DNA of 64,000 bases from CAZIPE01 sp964541305 (GTDB lineage Bacteria > Patescibacteriota > Saccharimonadia > Saccharimonadales > UBA7683), in assembly GCA_964541305.1 (NCBI GenBank), contig CAZIPE010000005.1:3752-67751 (forward strand), read 5' to 3'. Under the pieces are notes generated by a model, which did not search any database, had not been told where the DNA came from, and saw nothing but the letters and a program-made list of their open reading frames with translations. Positions 17,311 through 24,716 of this stretch are shown here, in pieces (position 1 is the stretch's first letter; each line of letters starts with the position of its first letter). The position numbers were made by a program, and so were the translations under genes.

Positions 17311-17724
17311 TTACCCGCAAACAGAGATGACTTGTCCTGGCTGAATTGCATCATTACCATCAAGTTGGTCAGCTACGATACCGTCAACAATCGGACGAAT
17401 GTCTCTGTAATTAACCTCTGATTTTACAATTTTCCACACAGTATCACCCTGTTCAACGGTTATATCGGTACACTCTTTTGGCGCTGAATCACCTTCGGCT
17501 AGATTAAAACCAACGACCGTGACACCCGTAGCGATAAGTAAACCCAAGCCTATGCGAGAAACTTTCTCGCGTCCAGTTAGCTTGCGTCGCTCAGCAGGAA
17601 CATATGCAGTGGTTTTCTTGCCTATATCAGCGGTAGCTTGATCTAAGTCAGCTGGATCACCGGTACTCAAAAAGCGTATCGCGGCTTCATCGCACATAGT
17701 TCTTTGCGGTATATATCTACTCAT
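17311..17724 (-). CDS. Membrane-anchored LysM domain protein
   Basis: The 137-residue protein has a basic cytosolic N-terminus, one membrane helix near residues 55-72 (VSRIGLGLLIATGVTVVGF) and a C-terminal LysM module. The module starts ITVEQGDTVWKIVK and ends DAIQPGQVISVCG. LysM domains bind N-acetylglucosamine chains, so it probably sits at the cell surface in contact with peptidoglycan. Two Cys (CTDIT and the C-terminal VCG) may form a disulphide. A minus-strand TGCTATAAT with its -10 at 17733-17738 is eight bases before the ATG, giving a leaderless start. Confidence 0.8.
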   Translation of the reverse strand: MSRYIPQRTMCDEAAIRFLSTGDPADLDQATADIGKKTTAYVPAERRKLTGREKVSRIGLGLLIATGVTVVGFNLAEGDSAPKECTDITVEQGDTVWKIVKSEVNYRDIRPIVDGIVADQLDGNDAIQPGQVISVCG

Positions 17725-17848
17725 AGTGATATATTATAGCAAACCACGAGCATTATGTCAATAGTGAGGTGGGTTGAGGTATTGCGCTGTTTTTGCTATA
17801 ATAGGTGGTAATATCATTCGTAATAAGCCTTAAAAAGGAGCATTTTTA

Positions 17849-18037
17849 ATGGGAAAACCCAAAAAGCAGACTTCACCGCGGAAAAAAGGTTTACGTCGTA
17901 GCCACTTGATTTTAGATCTCGCACGACGCGTAAACGCCAAAAGTCCGGTAAAAGTCTATACTACCAAGCGTGAAAGCGCTAAAAAGAATCCAAAACCAAC
18001 AAAAGTAGCGAAAACTACTGCTAACAAAGCAAAATAA
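17849..18037 (+). CDS. rpmF: 50S ribosomal protein bL32
   Basis: The 62-residue basic protein begins MGKPKKQTSPRKKGLRRSHL, matching the bL32 N-terminus (xxPKxxTSxxRxxxRRSH). The zinc-binding cysteines of some L32 proteins are absent, as in the C-minus paralogue type. The C-terminal tail is Lys/Ala/Thr-rich. A TGCTATAAT promoter (-10 at 17797-17802) and a strong AAGGAG site (17834-17839) precede it. It heads a translation and RNA-processing cluster with nusB and rnc. Confidence 0.85.
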   Translation: MGKPKKQTSPRKKGLRRSHLILDLARRVNAKSPVKVYTTKRESAKKNPKPTKVAKTTANKAK

Positions 18038-18079
18038 CCGTTTAATCGTATTAATTAACAATTTAAGAAAGGCGAGAAC

Positions 18080-18586
18080 ATGGCATCAAACCGACATCTT
18101 GGACGCATCGTTGCCCTCCAGACTCTCTATGAGTATGATTTTCGCCTACGTGCTCACGACGACACCCTTTCAGTAGATGAACTCATTGAGCGCCACCTAG
18201 GGCGCTACAAAGACACTATTGATGACATGGAATTCGCTCAAAATCTCATCCGCGGCTCAATCAGCAGTATTGATATTCTTGATACGCGACTGCAACCACT
18301 TGCTCCTGAATGGCCACTTGAACAGATAGCTCGCATTGACCACGCCATTTTACGAATAGCACTGTATGAGATGTTCGAGATGAAGAAGAGTGGCATCCCG
18401 CCCAAAGTGACTATTAACGAGGCGGTGGAACTGGCTAAAAGCTTTGGTGGAGATAACTCATCTAAGTTTATTAACGGGGTACTCGGTACCGCATGGCGCC
18501 AAGCTGACCCTGATGCTGCCCAACCTACATCTCAGCCTGGCGAGGGGAGCACCAAGACAGATAAAGATAAGGTAGAACAGAAATGA
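18080..18586 (+). CDS. nusB: Transcription antitermination factor NusB
   Basis: NusB binds boxA RNA with S10 during rRNA transcription. The all-helical core covers residues 4-145, with ALQTLYEYDFR at the start and the typical C-terminal region IPPKVTINEAVELAKSFGGD then SSKFINGVLG. A low-complexity Thr/Gln/Lys tail of about 20 residues follows. GAAAGGCGAG serves as the ribosome site. The stop overlaps the next gene's ATG (ATGA). Confidence 0.95.
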   Translation: MASNRHLGRIVALQTLYEYDFRLRAHDDTLSVDELIERHLGRYKDTIDDMEFAQNLIRGSISSIDILDTRLQPLAPEWPLEQIARIDHAILRIALYEMFEMKKSGIPPKVTINEAVELAKSFGGDNSSKFINGVLGTAWRQADPDAAQPTSQPGEGSTKTDKDKVEQK

Positions 18587-19077
18587 AAGCACCAGAACAA
18601 ATCAACAAGTTTAAAAAGTACTTCAAGCGTAAACCCGCTATTCAAGATATCGTTCGCGAAACGACAGCCGGCGGCATAGTGTACCGTCGCAATAAACAGG
18701 GTGAAGTGGAGCTTCTGCTCGCTCAAGATGCCAAAGATCGCTGGACTATTGCAAAGGGTCACATTGAGCCAGGTGAGACACCTCGTCAAACTGCTGAAAG
18801 AGAAGTTCAGGAAGAGACTGGACTGAAAGAAATGAAAGTACTCAATCATCTGGGAAAAACACAGTTCCGTTACCGACGACAGAACAGTCTTATTCTGATG
18901 ACTATGCATATCTTCTTAATTAAAGCCCTTGGTGATACTGATCGATTAGTAAAAGAAGATTGGATGAACGGTATTGGCTGGTTCCCTTTCAATGAGGCGC
19001 TTGAAATGGTTGAATATGAAGGAATTGAAAAACTTATGTTGCTCGGTATGAAGCATATTCGTGAACAAAAGGATTAG
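18583..19077 (+). CDS. Nudix hydrolase
   Basis: This 164-residue protein hydrolyses a nucleoside diphosphate linked to another moiety; the substrate is not determined. The Nudix box GHIEPGETPRQTAEREVQEE then TGL is intact around residues 66-88, including the REXXEE metal-binding core. The N-terminal 30 residues are basic. Position between nusB and rnc suggests co-transcription. Candidates are Ap4A hydrolase or an RNA 5' pyrophosphohydrolase, but the sequence does not decide. Confidence 0.9.
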   Translation: MKAPEQINKFKKYFKRKPAIQDIVRETTAGGIVYRRNKQGEVELLLAQDAKDRWTIAKGHIEPGETPRQTAEREVQEETGLKEMKVLNHLGKTQFRYRRQNSLILMTMHIFLIKALGDTDRLVKEDWMNGIGWFPFNEALEMVEYEGIEKLMLLGMKHIREQKD

Positions 19078-19080
19078 CGC

Positions 19081-19788
19081 GTGATTAAGATAGATACCGC
19101 ACCTTATCAACAGTTTGCCAAAGAAACATTTGGCTTTATGTTCAAAGAGCCTATGACACTAGTGACTGCCTTTACTCACCGAAGTTACGTCAACGAACAC
19201 AAAAAGAGTACTCAAATTCATAATGAGCGACTAGAGTTTTTAGGTGATGCAGTGCTTGAGCTTGTGGTAACTGAATTTTTGTATTCCAAATATTCTGAAC
19301 CAGAAGGTATTTTAACCAATTGGCGTTCGGCTTTGGTGCGCACTGAAAGTATTGGTGCAGCGGCCGGCCGATTGAATTTTGAGAGTATGATCCGGCTTTC
19401 GCGAGGTGAAAAACGAGGTTCAGATAGAGCCAAGCAACAGATTCTCGCCAATAGCTTCGAAGCGGTTATCGGTGCGATATATGTAGATCAAGGCTACGAA
19501 GTCGCAAAGAAGTTTATTAGCGACAACATTATTTCGACATTACCTCAGATTTTAGAGACTGGCAGTTGGCGAGACCCCAAGAGCTATCTACAGGAAGTGG
19601 CCCAAGAAAAAGAATCTCATACGCCAAACTACAAAGTCCTTTCAGAAGATGGTCCTGATCACGATAAAGTGTTTACTCTGGGTGTTTTCATTGGCGGTCA
19701 ACTCCGTGGCTCAGGTTCTGGTAGCTCAAAGCAAGCAGCTCAACAAAAAGCTGCCGAAGAGGCGTTGAAGTACTACGAAGCTAAGTAG
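19081..19788 (+). CDS. rnc: Ribonuclease III
   Basis: RNase III cuts double-stranded RNA in rRNA maturation. The catalytic signature NERLEFLGDAVLELV is at about residues 42-56, the second acidic cluster is NSFEAVIGAIYVDQG near 123-137, and a C-terminal double-stranded RNA-binding domain (about 161-233) ends with SSKQAAQQKAAEEAL. Length (235) is normal. The start is GTG, preceded by AAAGGA and three bases after the Nudix stop. Confidence 0.96.
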   Translation: MIKIDTAPYQQFAKETFGFMFKEPMTLVTAFTHRSYVNEHKKSTQIHNERLEFLGDAVLELVVTEFLYSKYSEPEGILTNWRSALVRTESIGAAAGRLNFESMIRLSRGEKRGSDRAKQQILANSFEAVIGAIYVDQGYEVAKKFISDNIISTLPQILETGSWRDPKSYLQEVAQEKESHTPNYKVLSEDGPDHDKVFTLGVFIGGQLRGSGSGSSKQAAQQKAAEEALKYYEAK

Positions 19789-19881
19789 ATATCATACCAG
19801 TTGACTTTAGGGGTCGGTATCTGTATAATTGAACAAGAATTTTAGAATAAATCTATAATGCGAGAGGATTAGTTACCGTTC

Positions 19882-20388
19882 ATGCTAAGTATTCGTTTGC
19901 AACGAGTTGGAAGAAAAGGACACGCTGTGTATCGCGTGGTAGTTCAAGATTCGCATCGTCAACCAACGAGCGGAAAAATTGTGGCTCAAGTAGGAACATA
20001 TGATCCACACACTAAAGCCGTCACCATAGATAAAGAAAAGGTTGAAACCTATCTTAAAAACGGTGCTCAACCAACACCGCGAGTAGTCACCTTGCTAAAA
20101 GCAGAAAAAATTACACTTCCAAAATGGGTAGTTATCCCTGGTAAAGATAAGCAGAAGACCATCAAGAATAGTGAGAAACTTCGTAGAAACCAACCTGAGG
20201 CTCCAGCCGAAGAGGTAGAGGAAGCTCCGGAAGAAGTGGTGTCAGAAGAAGTCGTTGTTGAAGCACCTGCCGATGAAAGCGTTGAAAAAATTGCTGAGGC
20301 TGAAATTGAAGATGGTCAAGAAACTGCACCTGAAGAAACTGCCGCTGCAGTTGAAGAAGACCCCGAAGAAAAACCAGCAGAAGCCTAA
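19882..20388 (+). CDS. rpsP: 30S ribosomal protein bS16 with long acidic tail
   Basis: The first ~85 residues are a standard bS16 (MLSIRLQRVGRKGHAVYRVV, then GTYDPHTK). The last ~80 residues are a low-complexity Glu/Ala/Val/Pro tail that roughly doubles the usual length. Acidic tails on S16 and the neighbouring KH protein may be a lineage trait. A TATAAT upstream (19822-19827) gives a leader of about 50 bases with GAGAGGA. In many bacteria rpsP is followed by khpA, rimM and trmD; here rimM is absent and a foreign-looking gene intervenes. Confidence 0.95.
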   Translation: MLSIRLQRVGRKGHAVYRVVVQDSHRQPTSGKIVAQVGTYDPHTKAVTIDKEKVETYLKNGAQPTPRVVTLLKAEKITLPKWVVIPGKDKQKTIKNSEKLRRNQPEAPAEEVEEAPEEVVSEEVVVEAPADESVEKIAEAEIEDGQETAPEETAAAVEEDPEEKPAEA

Positions 20389-20390
20389 TA

Positions 20391-20442
20391 GGCGTAGTGG
20401 ATAGTGTGTAGTAGGTAGTGCGTAGCGCGCTACCTTTTAAGT
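20391..20442 (+). repeat. Left arm of GTAGT-rich inverted repeat around the four-helix-bundle gene
   Basis: The segment is built of GTAGTG, ATAGTG and GTAGTA units with a short internal palindrome, GTAGCGCGCTAC. The same type of sequence occurs in inverse orientation at 20787-20822, so the four-helix-bundle gene lies between inverted arms. Confidence 0.7.
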
Positions 20443-20786
20443 TGTTGAGATAATTTTGTAAGCATTTTCTGAATTTCTAACAGAAGCTCTAGACAGCTAA
20501 TCGTGGTGATTTCAGGGTAGATCGAGCTAACCAATAAAAGCTGAGTTTCCAGTTCTGCTGCTGAACCTTGAGCAATACCGCAAAATTGCCGAAACTCTTT
20601 GTTATTATGCCTCTTGCATCCCTCTGCAATGTTACTCGGAATTGAAACCGAACATCTCCTAATCTGATCACCCAGTGCATATAGTTCATGTTTAGGTAAT
20701 CTGCTTGTGATTTTGTAGCATTCTTTTGCAAGTACCATAGATTTTTGCCACACTATGAGATCTTTGAAAGAATTCACCTCGCTCAT
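20430..20786 (-). CDS. Four-helix-bundle (23S rRNA IVP / S23) family protein
   Basis: The protein of about 118 residues matches the small four-helix-bundle family first seen in 23S rRNA intervening sequences: FKDLIVWQKSMVLAKECYK, then LPKHELYALGDQIRRCSVSI and SNIAEGCKRHNNKEFRQF. DGR Avd proteins have a related fold. Its biochemical role is unknown. It is inserted on the opposite strand between rpsP and khpA and flanked by inverted GTAGT-rich arms. A TATAGT in the right arm (20795-20800, minus strand) lies eight bases before ATG 20786, so the repeat probably supplies the promoter. An alternative ATG is at 20795. Confidence 0.9.
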   Translation of the reverse strand: MSEVNSFKDLIVWQKSMVLAKECYKITSRLPKHELYALGDQIRRCSVSIPSNIAEGCKRHNNKEFRQFCGIAQGSAAELETQLLLVSSIYPEITTISCLELLLEIQKMLTKLSQQLKR

Positions 20787-20822
20787 TACTATCAACTATA
20801 CACTACACGCTATTCACTATAT
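20787..20822 (-). repeat. Right arm of GTAGT-rich inverted repeat
   Basis: Read on the minus strand it is ATAGTGAATAGCGTGTAG followed by TGTATAGTTGATAGTA, matching the unit structure of the left arm at 20391-20442. It contains the TATAGT (-10) for the minus-strand gene and ends in the TATAAT (20820-20825) that probably serves khpA on the plus strand. Confidence 0.7.
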
Positions 20823-20855
20823 AATTATCTATGTAATTAACACCAAGGAGGCAGA

Positions 20856-21329
20856 ATGTCAGCAAATATTGATCAAGATTTCGTCGAATATATTGTGAAA
20901 TCACTAGTCGGAAATCCGGAAGCAGTAGCAATAGAGAGGACTATTGATGAAAAAGGTGTACTACTTGAACTCACAGTAGACCCTGAAGATCTCGGACGTG
21001 TCATCGGAAAGAGAGGTGGTACGGCACAGAGTATTCGTACATTGCTTCGAGCGCTTGGTACCAAGAATGATGCTCGTTATAACTTAAAAATTGTCGATAC
21101 CGATGGTGGAAGTGGCGCGCGACGCCCAGCTTCTGATGAAGAAGTAAGCACTCAGAGTGAGCCAACAGCACCCGTGGTTTCAAGTGATGATTCTGCTACT
21201 ACACAAGATGACGTAGCTGATGCCAACCCTGTGGACGATATAACAGATGAGCCTGTGGAAAACGAAGAAAGTGATCTGGCTGCGAAAACGCGAAAAGACC
21301 TTGCGGACTTAGACGATCTCGACATATAA
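20856..21329 (+). CDS. khpA: KH-domain RNA-binding protein KhpA with acidic extension
   Basis: KhpA is a small KH protein that binds RNA, often with KhpB. The KH domain covers residues 1-80, with the GxxG loop in DLGRVIGKRGGTAQSIRTLL. The remaining ~75 residues are a disordered acidic Asp/Glu/Ser/Val tail, unusual because KhpA is normally about 75-80 residues in total. AAGGAGG at 20846-20852 is a near-perfect ribosome site, four bases before the ATG. The promoter probably lies in the repeat arm. Confidence 0.92.
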   Translation: MSANIDQDFVEYIVKSLVGNPEAVAIERTIDEKGVLLELTVDPEDLGRVIGKRGGTAQSIRTLLRALGTKNDARYNLKIVDTDGGSGARRPASDEEVSTQSEPTAPVVSSDDSATTQDDVADANPVDDITDEPVENEESDLAAKTRKDLADLDDLDI

Positions 21330-21418
21330 TAGTAAGCGTTCACCACGGACAAACAAATACAAAAAAAGATAATCCAAAGCTCGCTTGCGAGTCTAGGTAA
21401 CTAGAGAGCTTTATGTGA

Positions 21419-21450
21419 TAAAAGAATCTGCCTTCTGGCAGATTCTTTTA
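21419..21450 (+). terminator. Bidirectional hairpin terminator
   Basis: A 13-bp perfect stem (AAAAGAATCTGCC / GGCAGATTCTTTT) with loop TTCT is flanked by an A-run and a T-run. It lies between khpA and trmD, which explains why trmD needs its own promoter. Confidence 0.85.
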
Positions 21451-21481
21451 GTTTCTTCGAGTTTAAGGTACAATTCATCAG

Positions 21482-22120
21482 ATGAAGATACAAATAATTA
21501 CTCTATTTCCCGAGGCGGTGGAGCCATATCTTAATGTCTCGATGATGTTCAAGGCGAGCAATACGGGCGCGGCCGAATTTTTGCTTATCAACTTGCGTGA
21601 TTTTGGGATAGGTTCGCGGAAGACCGTCGATGACATCCCGTATGGTGGTGGCGATGGTATGGTGCTAAAGCCCGAACCACTCGTGGCCGCAATTGAACGG
21701 GCTAAAAAGAACGACCCAGAGGCGGTAGTTATTCTTCCCACCCCGCGAGGTGAATTGTATAAGCAGTCTCATGCCAAGAAGCTGGCTAAAGAGGGGAGGG
21801 GTCTTATCTTAGTCTGTCCTCGCTACGAAGGGTATGATGAACGGATAACGAAATGGGTAGATCAACAGTTTTGCCTCGGCAACTATGTGCTCACGGGCGG
21901 TGAATTACCCGCACTGACAATTATTGATAGCGTTGTCAGATTACTTCCAGGGGTACTCGGTGGCGAAACCAGTGCTGAAGTAGAATCTTTCCAACAAGAT
22001 GACAAAACAATAGAAGCCCCACACTATACTCGCCCTGCGGAGTTTCAAGGCATGAAAGTGCCAGATGTGCTGATTGACGGTAACCACGCCAAAATTAGTA
22101 AGTGGCGCCAAGAAAACTAG
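21482..22120 (+). CDS. trmD: tRNA (guanine-N1-)-methyltransferase TrmD
   Basis: TrmD methylates G37 of tRNAs with SAM. The trefoil-knot SPOUT domain shows DIPYGGGDGMVLKPEP (near residues 50-65), CPRYEGYDERI (near 110-120) and the knot GNYVLTGGELPALTIIDS (near 131-148). At 212 residues the C-terminal domain is shortened compared with the usual 230-250. TACAAT (21469-21474) lies seven bases before the ATG with no Shine-Dalgarno, so the mRNA is likely leaderless. Confidence 0.96.
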   Translation: MKIQIITLFPEAVEPYLNVSMMFKASNTGAAEFLLINLRDFGIGSRKTVDDIPYGGGDGMVLKPEPLVAAIERAKKNDPEAVVILPTPRGELYKQSHAKKLAKEGRGLILVCPRYEGYDERITKWVDQQFCLGNYVLTGGELPALTIIDSVVRLLPGVLGGETSAEVESFQQDDKTIEAPHYTRPAEFQGMKVPDVLIDGNHAKISKWRQEN

Positions 22121-22153
22121 TCAAATCAACAAAAAACTGCTATAATATAGTTA

Positions 22154-22951
22154 ATGACCGAGCACAACACTGGTTTTACTTCAGAAACCCTAACTAAAGA
22201 AACAATCAACTCTTCTATTACCGAAGGTATAGATGCATTTGATCTATTCTTTCCAGGCGTGGGTACTGCTAATTTTCAATACAGAGTCACTCAAGACCCA
22301 CAGCTTAATGGAGTATTCCCTGCCCGAGTGTTTCCCGATAGAAGCGAGATTCTTGTTCATTCAGGCACAGTAGATTATATTCATAGCCACCTATCTTCAT
22401 CATACCAATTAAACTATGACGATCTTGCGCATATTTACGTAGGTGCTGGTGTAGTTAATACTCTATTAGCTCGTCGTATTAGCGCTAGAAATAAGCCTCC
22501 AATTCAACAGTTGTACGGCCTAATGTCCTCAACCGACTCGTTGGGTCGAAAACTAACGGATGAAATGTTACTGGAGGTCGGTGAGGAAGAGACTCAAGTT
22601 CTTGTAGAATCTATTCATTCAAGAAGTGAAGAGAGAGTCTGCGAGATTAATAGACTACGTCTTGCAGTGGGGGTATTGGCTCATTCAAGAGGCTTCAGCG
22701 TAGATCCATCATTGAAAGATCAACAATCAAACGGCATTCAAGATGTAGTAGAGGTATTCAAAAAGGGTTTAGCGGAGTTTATTAGTCATCGTGAGCTATA
22801 TGAACGCACTGTTCAGGCATTCGGTGTAAGTGGTTATGGTGCAGGATGGATGTTTCGCGATGAACTTTCTCCAGTTGAAATAGCCTGTGCTTTCCCTATG
22901 GAGCTACCAGAAATTGAGAGAATAGTTTCACTTCTTGATAAAAAAAGATAA
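22154..22951 (+). CDS. Hypothetical protein, unknown
   Basis: The 265-residue soluble protein is not recognised. It has an N-terminal mixed region with a possible His cluster (SGTVDYIHSHLSSS near residues 74-87), then a long helical region with many Glu/Arg, for example VGEEETQVLVESIHSRSEER. No signal peptide or membrane segment is visible. A TGCTATAAT (22138-22146) lies seven bases before the ATG, a clear leaderless promoter. A hairpin terminator overlaps the stop codon. Confidence 0.6.
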   Translation: MTEHNTGFTSETLTKETINSSITEGIDAFDLFFPGVGTANFQYRVTQDPQLNGVFPARVFPDRSEILVHSGTVDYIHSHLSSSYQLNYDDLAHIYVGAGVVNTLLARRISARNKPPIQQLYGLMSSTDSLGRKLTDEMLLEVGEEETQVLVESIHSRSEERVCEINRLRLAVGVLAHSRGFSVDPSLKDQQSNGIQDVVEVFKKGLAEFISHRELYERTVQAFGVSGYGAGWMFRDELSPVEIACAFPMELPEIERIVSLLDKKR

Positions 22952-22971
22952 CCAACTGAGTTGGTTATCTT
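22945..22971 (+). terminator. Hairpin terminator overlapping a stop codon
   Basis: An 11-bp perfect stem (AAGATAACCAA / TTGGTTATCTT) with loop CTGAG includes the TAA stop of the preceding gene. The trailing T-run is weak. Confidence 0.6.
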
Positions 22972-23159
22972 AATAAATAGTTGTTGTGGTGGTACGCTCG
23001 TACCCAGGGTGTTTTTATTTTGGTTATTTTTTGTTTACCCTAATTGAGCTTGTGATTATAGTACCAGGGCAAAAGTTACTTTGTAAAGACTTTTTTTGCA
23101 TTTTGTTAAAGAATATCGTACAAACTCCATATATGGTGTATCTGCTTATGGTTGTGCCG
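22972..23159. other. AT-rich intergenic stretch
   Basis: I see no gene here. It holds a small hairpin (GGTACG-CT-CGTACC near 22991-23004) followed by T-rich sequence, which could end transcription from the left, and further T-runs that on the minus strand become A-runs after sodC. Confidence 0.4.
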
Positions 23160-23696
23160 CTACAGCGCTTCAATAGTGCCACAAGCAAATCGCGGGCCAC
23201 CGCTGTGTCCTGAGCCTGATTCGCCTGGTGTGTAGGGGTCTTCATTACCGTGCACCATCAACGAGGTGCCTTCAGGCGCCGATCCCTTGCCGAGCAGAGA
23301 AACAGGCCCATCGGATAGTGTGACGCGTGTCGTAATAGCTTCAAGAATGCCGTGCCCGTCTTCATCTATTGTGATACTCGGAAGGTCACCGGAGTGGTAG
23401 CCATGATTGGCGTCGGGATCAGTGTTGCCGTTCGGACCTGGGTCAAAATGTCCACCAGCACACTTAAAACCATCGCAATCACACGCTGCCTTTTCATGAA
23501 TATGAACCGCGTGTTTTCCAACCAAAAGAAGTTCTGGATTGCCAGTTAGTTCGAGGCGAATGTGAACGTACTTCGCACCGTCAACATCATATTCAGTAAA
23601 ATCTGCTTGGCCCGATATTTTATCATCCTGACCTTTCATGATTGCTTTTGCCTGTGCGGTGATAGTCTTAGTATCTGCTGTTATTGAAACGTTCAT
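23160..23696 (-). CDS. sodC: Cu/Zn superoxide dismutase, no visible signal peptide
   Basis: SodC disproportionates superoxide. The 178-residue protein has the Cu ligands HAVHIHEKAAC (His-x-His near residues 66-68), the zinc loop CAGGHFDPG and NHGYHSGDLP, and the C-terminal MVHGNEDPYTPGESGSGHSG then ACGTIEAL with the conserved Cys. Bacterial SodC is normally exported, but MNVSITADTKTITAQAKAI shows no hydrophobic signal. ATG 23696 is set by an AGGAGGA site just upstream; the longer frame from 23729 adds only KKGG-type residues and no signal either. It may be cytosolic or exported by another route. Confidence 0.9.
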   Translation of the reverse strand: MNVSITADTKTITAQAKAIMKGQDDKISGQADFTEYDVDGAKYVHIRLELTGNPELLLVGKHAVHIHEKAACDCDGFKCAGGHFDPGPNGNTDPDANHGYHSGDLPSITIDEDGHGILEAITTRVTLSDGPVSLLGKGSAPEGTSLMVHGNEDPYTPGESGSGHSGGPRFACGTIEAL

Positions 23697-23773
23697 GGGT
23701 CCTCCTTTTTTATATCTCATACCTAACATAACAGATTTGTGGGTGGGCGTGTACTAGGCTATACTCGTACGCA

Positions 23774-24700
23774 ATGATTAAGCACGTTCTTAAGGCCCAG
23801 CAGTTCACACCAGAACTTATGGGTATTATTTTCAAACGTGCCAGTGAGCTTCAAATAGTAGTCGATGATGCACGTCGACATCAAAAATTAGGTAATTTAC
23901 TTGCGGGAGGCATGATGTTCACTATCTTTTATGAACCATCTACCCGTACGCGTATTTCATTTGCCGCAGCTGGGCAACATCTTGGTATGCAGGTGGTGAA
24001 CACAGAAAACGCACGCGAGTTTTCCTCGGCTATAAAGGGTGAAACTCTTGAAGATACCGTCAGGGTGTTGTGTGAGTACCGCCCAGATGTCATCGTCATT
24101 CGTCATCATGAAAATGATGCCGCTGAGCGTGCGGCAAAAGTGAGTTCAGTGCCAATCATTAATGCCGGTGATGGAGCGGGACAACACCCTACCCAGGCGC
24201 TTCTTGATATGTATACTATTCAAAAAGAGCTGGGTCGCAGTGAAGACTTGCATGTGGTGATTGGCGGGGATCTCAAGCACGGTCGAACTGCTCGATCGCT
24301 TTCGTATCTACTCGCGAAGTTTGCGGGTAATACTATAACCTATGTATCTCCGAAAGAACTGAAGATTGGCAATGATATCAAAACACATCTTAAGGAACGC
24401 GGAATTACATTTAGTGAAAGCGAAGATCTTAAAGCGGTGCTTCCGACTGCAGACGTTGTGTATTGGACCCGTATTCAAAAGGAACGCTTCGATAGTTCAA
24501 AACTCGAAAGTACATTTATACTCGGAAAGGACGAATTGCGATTGATGAAGAAGAAATCAATCTTGCTTCATCCGTTGCCACGAGTTGATGAAATATCTGC
24601 AGAAGTAGACGACGATCCTCGCGCCGCCTACTTCCGCCAGGCGGGAAATGGTATGTTTATCCGTATGGCACTGATTGAATGGTGTCTCGGTTACCTCTAA
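23774..24700 (+). CDS. pyrB: Aspartate carbamoyltransferase catalytic chain
   Basis: ATCase makes N-carbamoyl-aspartate in pyrimidine synthesis. The carbamoyl-phosphate site is YEPSTRTRISF (near residues 54-64), HPTQALLDMYT is near 138-148, DLKHGRTARSL favours ATCase over ornithine transcarbamylase, and HPLPRVDEI is near 260. Length (308) is normal. TTGTGG (23737-23742) and TATACT (23760-23765) are 17 bases apart, and the ATG follows by eight bases, so the transcript is leaderless. No other pyr gene or regulatory chain is in the window. Confidence 0.94.
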   Translation: MIKHVLKAQQFTPELMGIIFKRASELQIVVDDARRHQKLGNLLAGGMMFTIFYEPSTRTRISFAAAGQHLGMQVVNTENAREFSSAIKGETLEDTVRVLCEYRPDVIVIRHHENDAAERAAKVSSVPIINAGDGAGQHPTQALLDMYTIQKELGRSEDLHVVIGGDLKHGRTARSLSYLLAKFAGNTITYVSPKELKIGNDIKTHLKERGITFSESEDLKAVLPTADVVYWTRIQKERFDSSKLESTFILGKDELRLMKKKSILLHPLPRVDEISAEVDDDPRAAYFRQAGNGMFIRMALIEWCLGYL

Positions 24701-24716
24701 CTAAATTTTGCGTGTA

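Noticed and set aside
22986..23213. Plus-strand frame downstream of the 22154 gene
   Set aside because: It is T-rich intergenic sequence running into the antisense of sodC, with no ribosome site.
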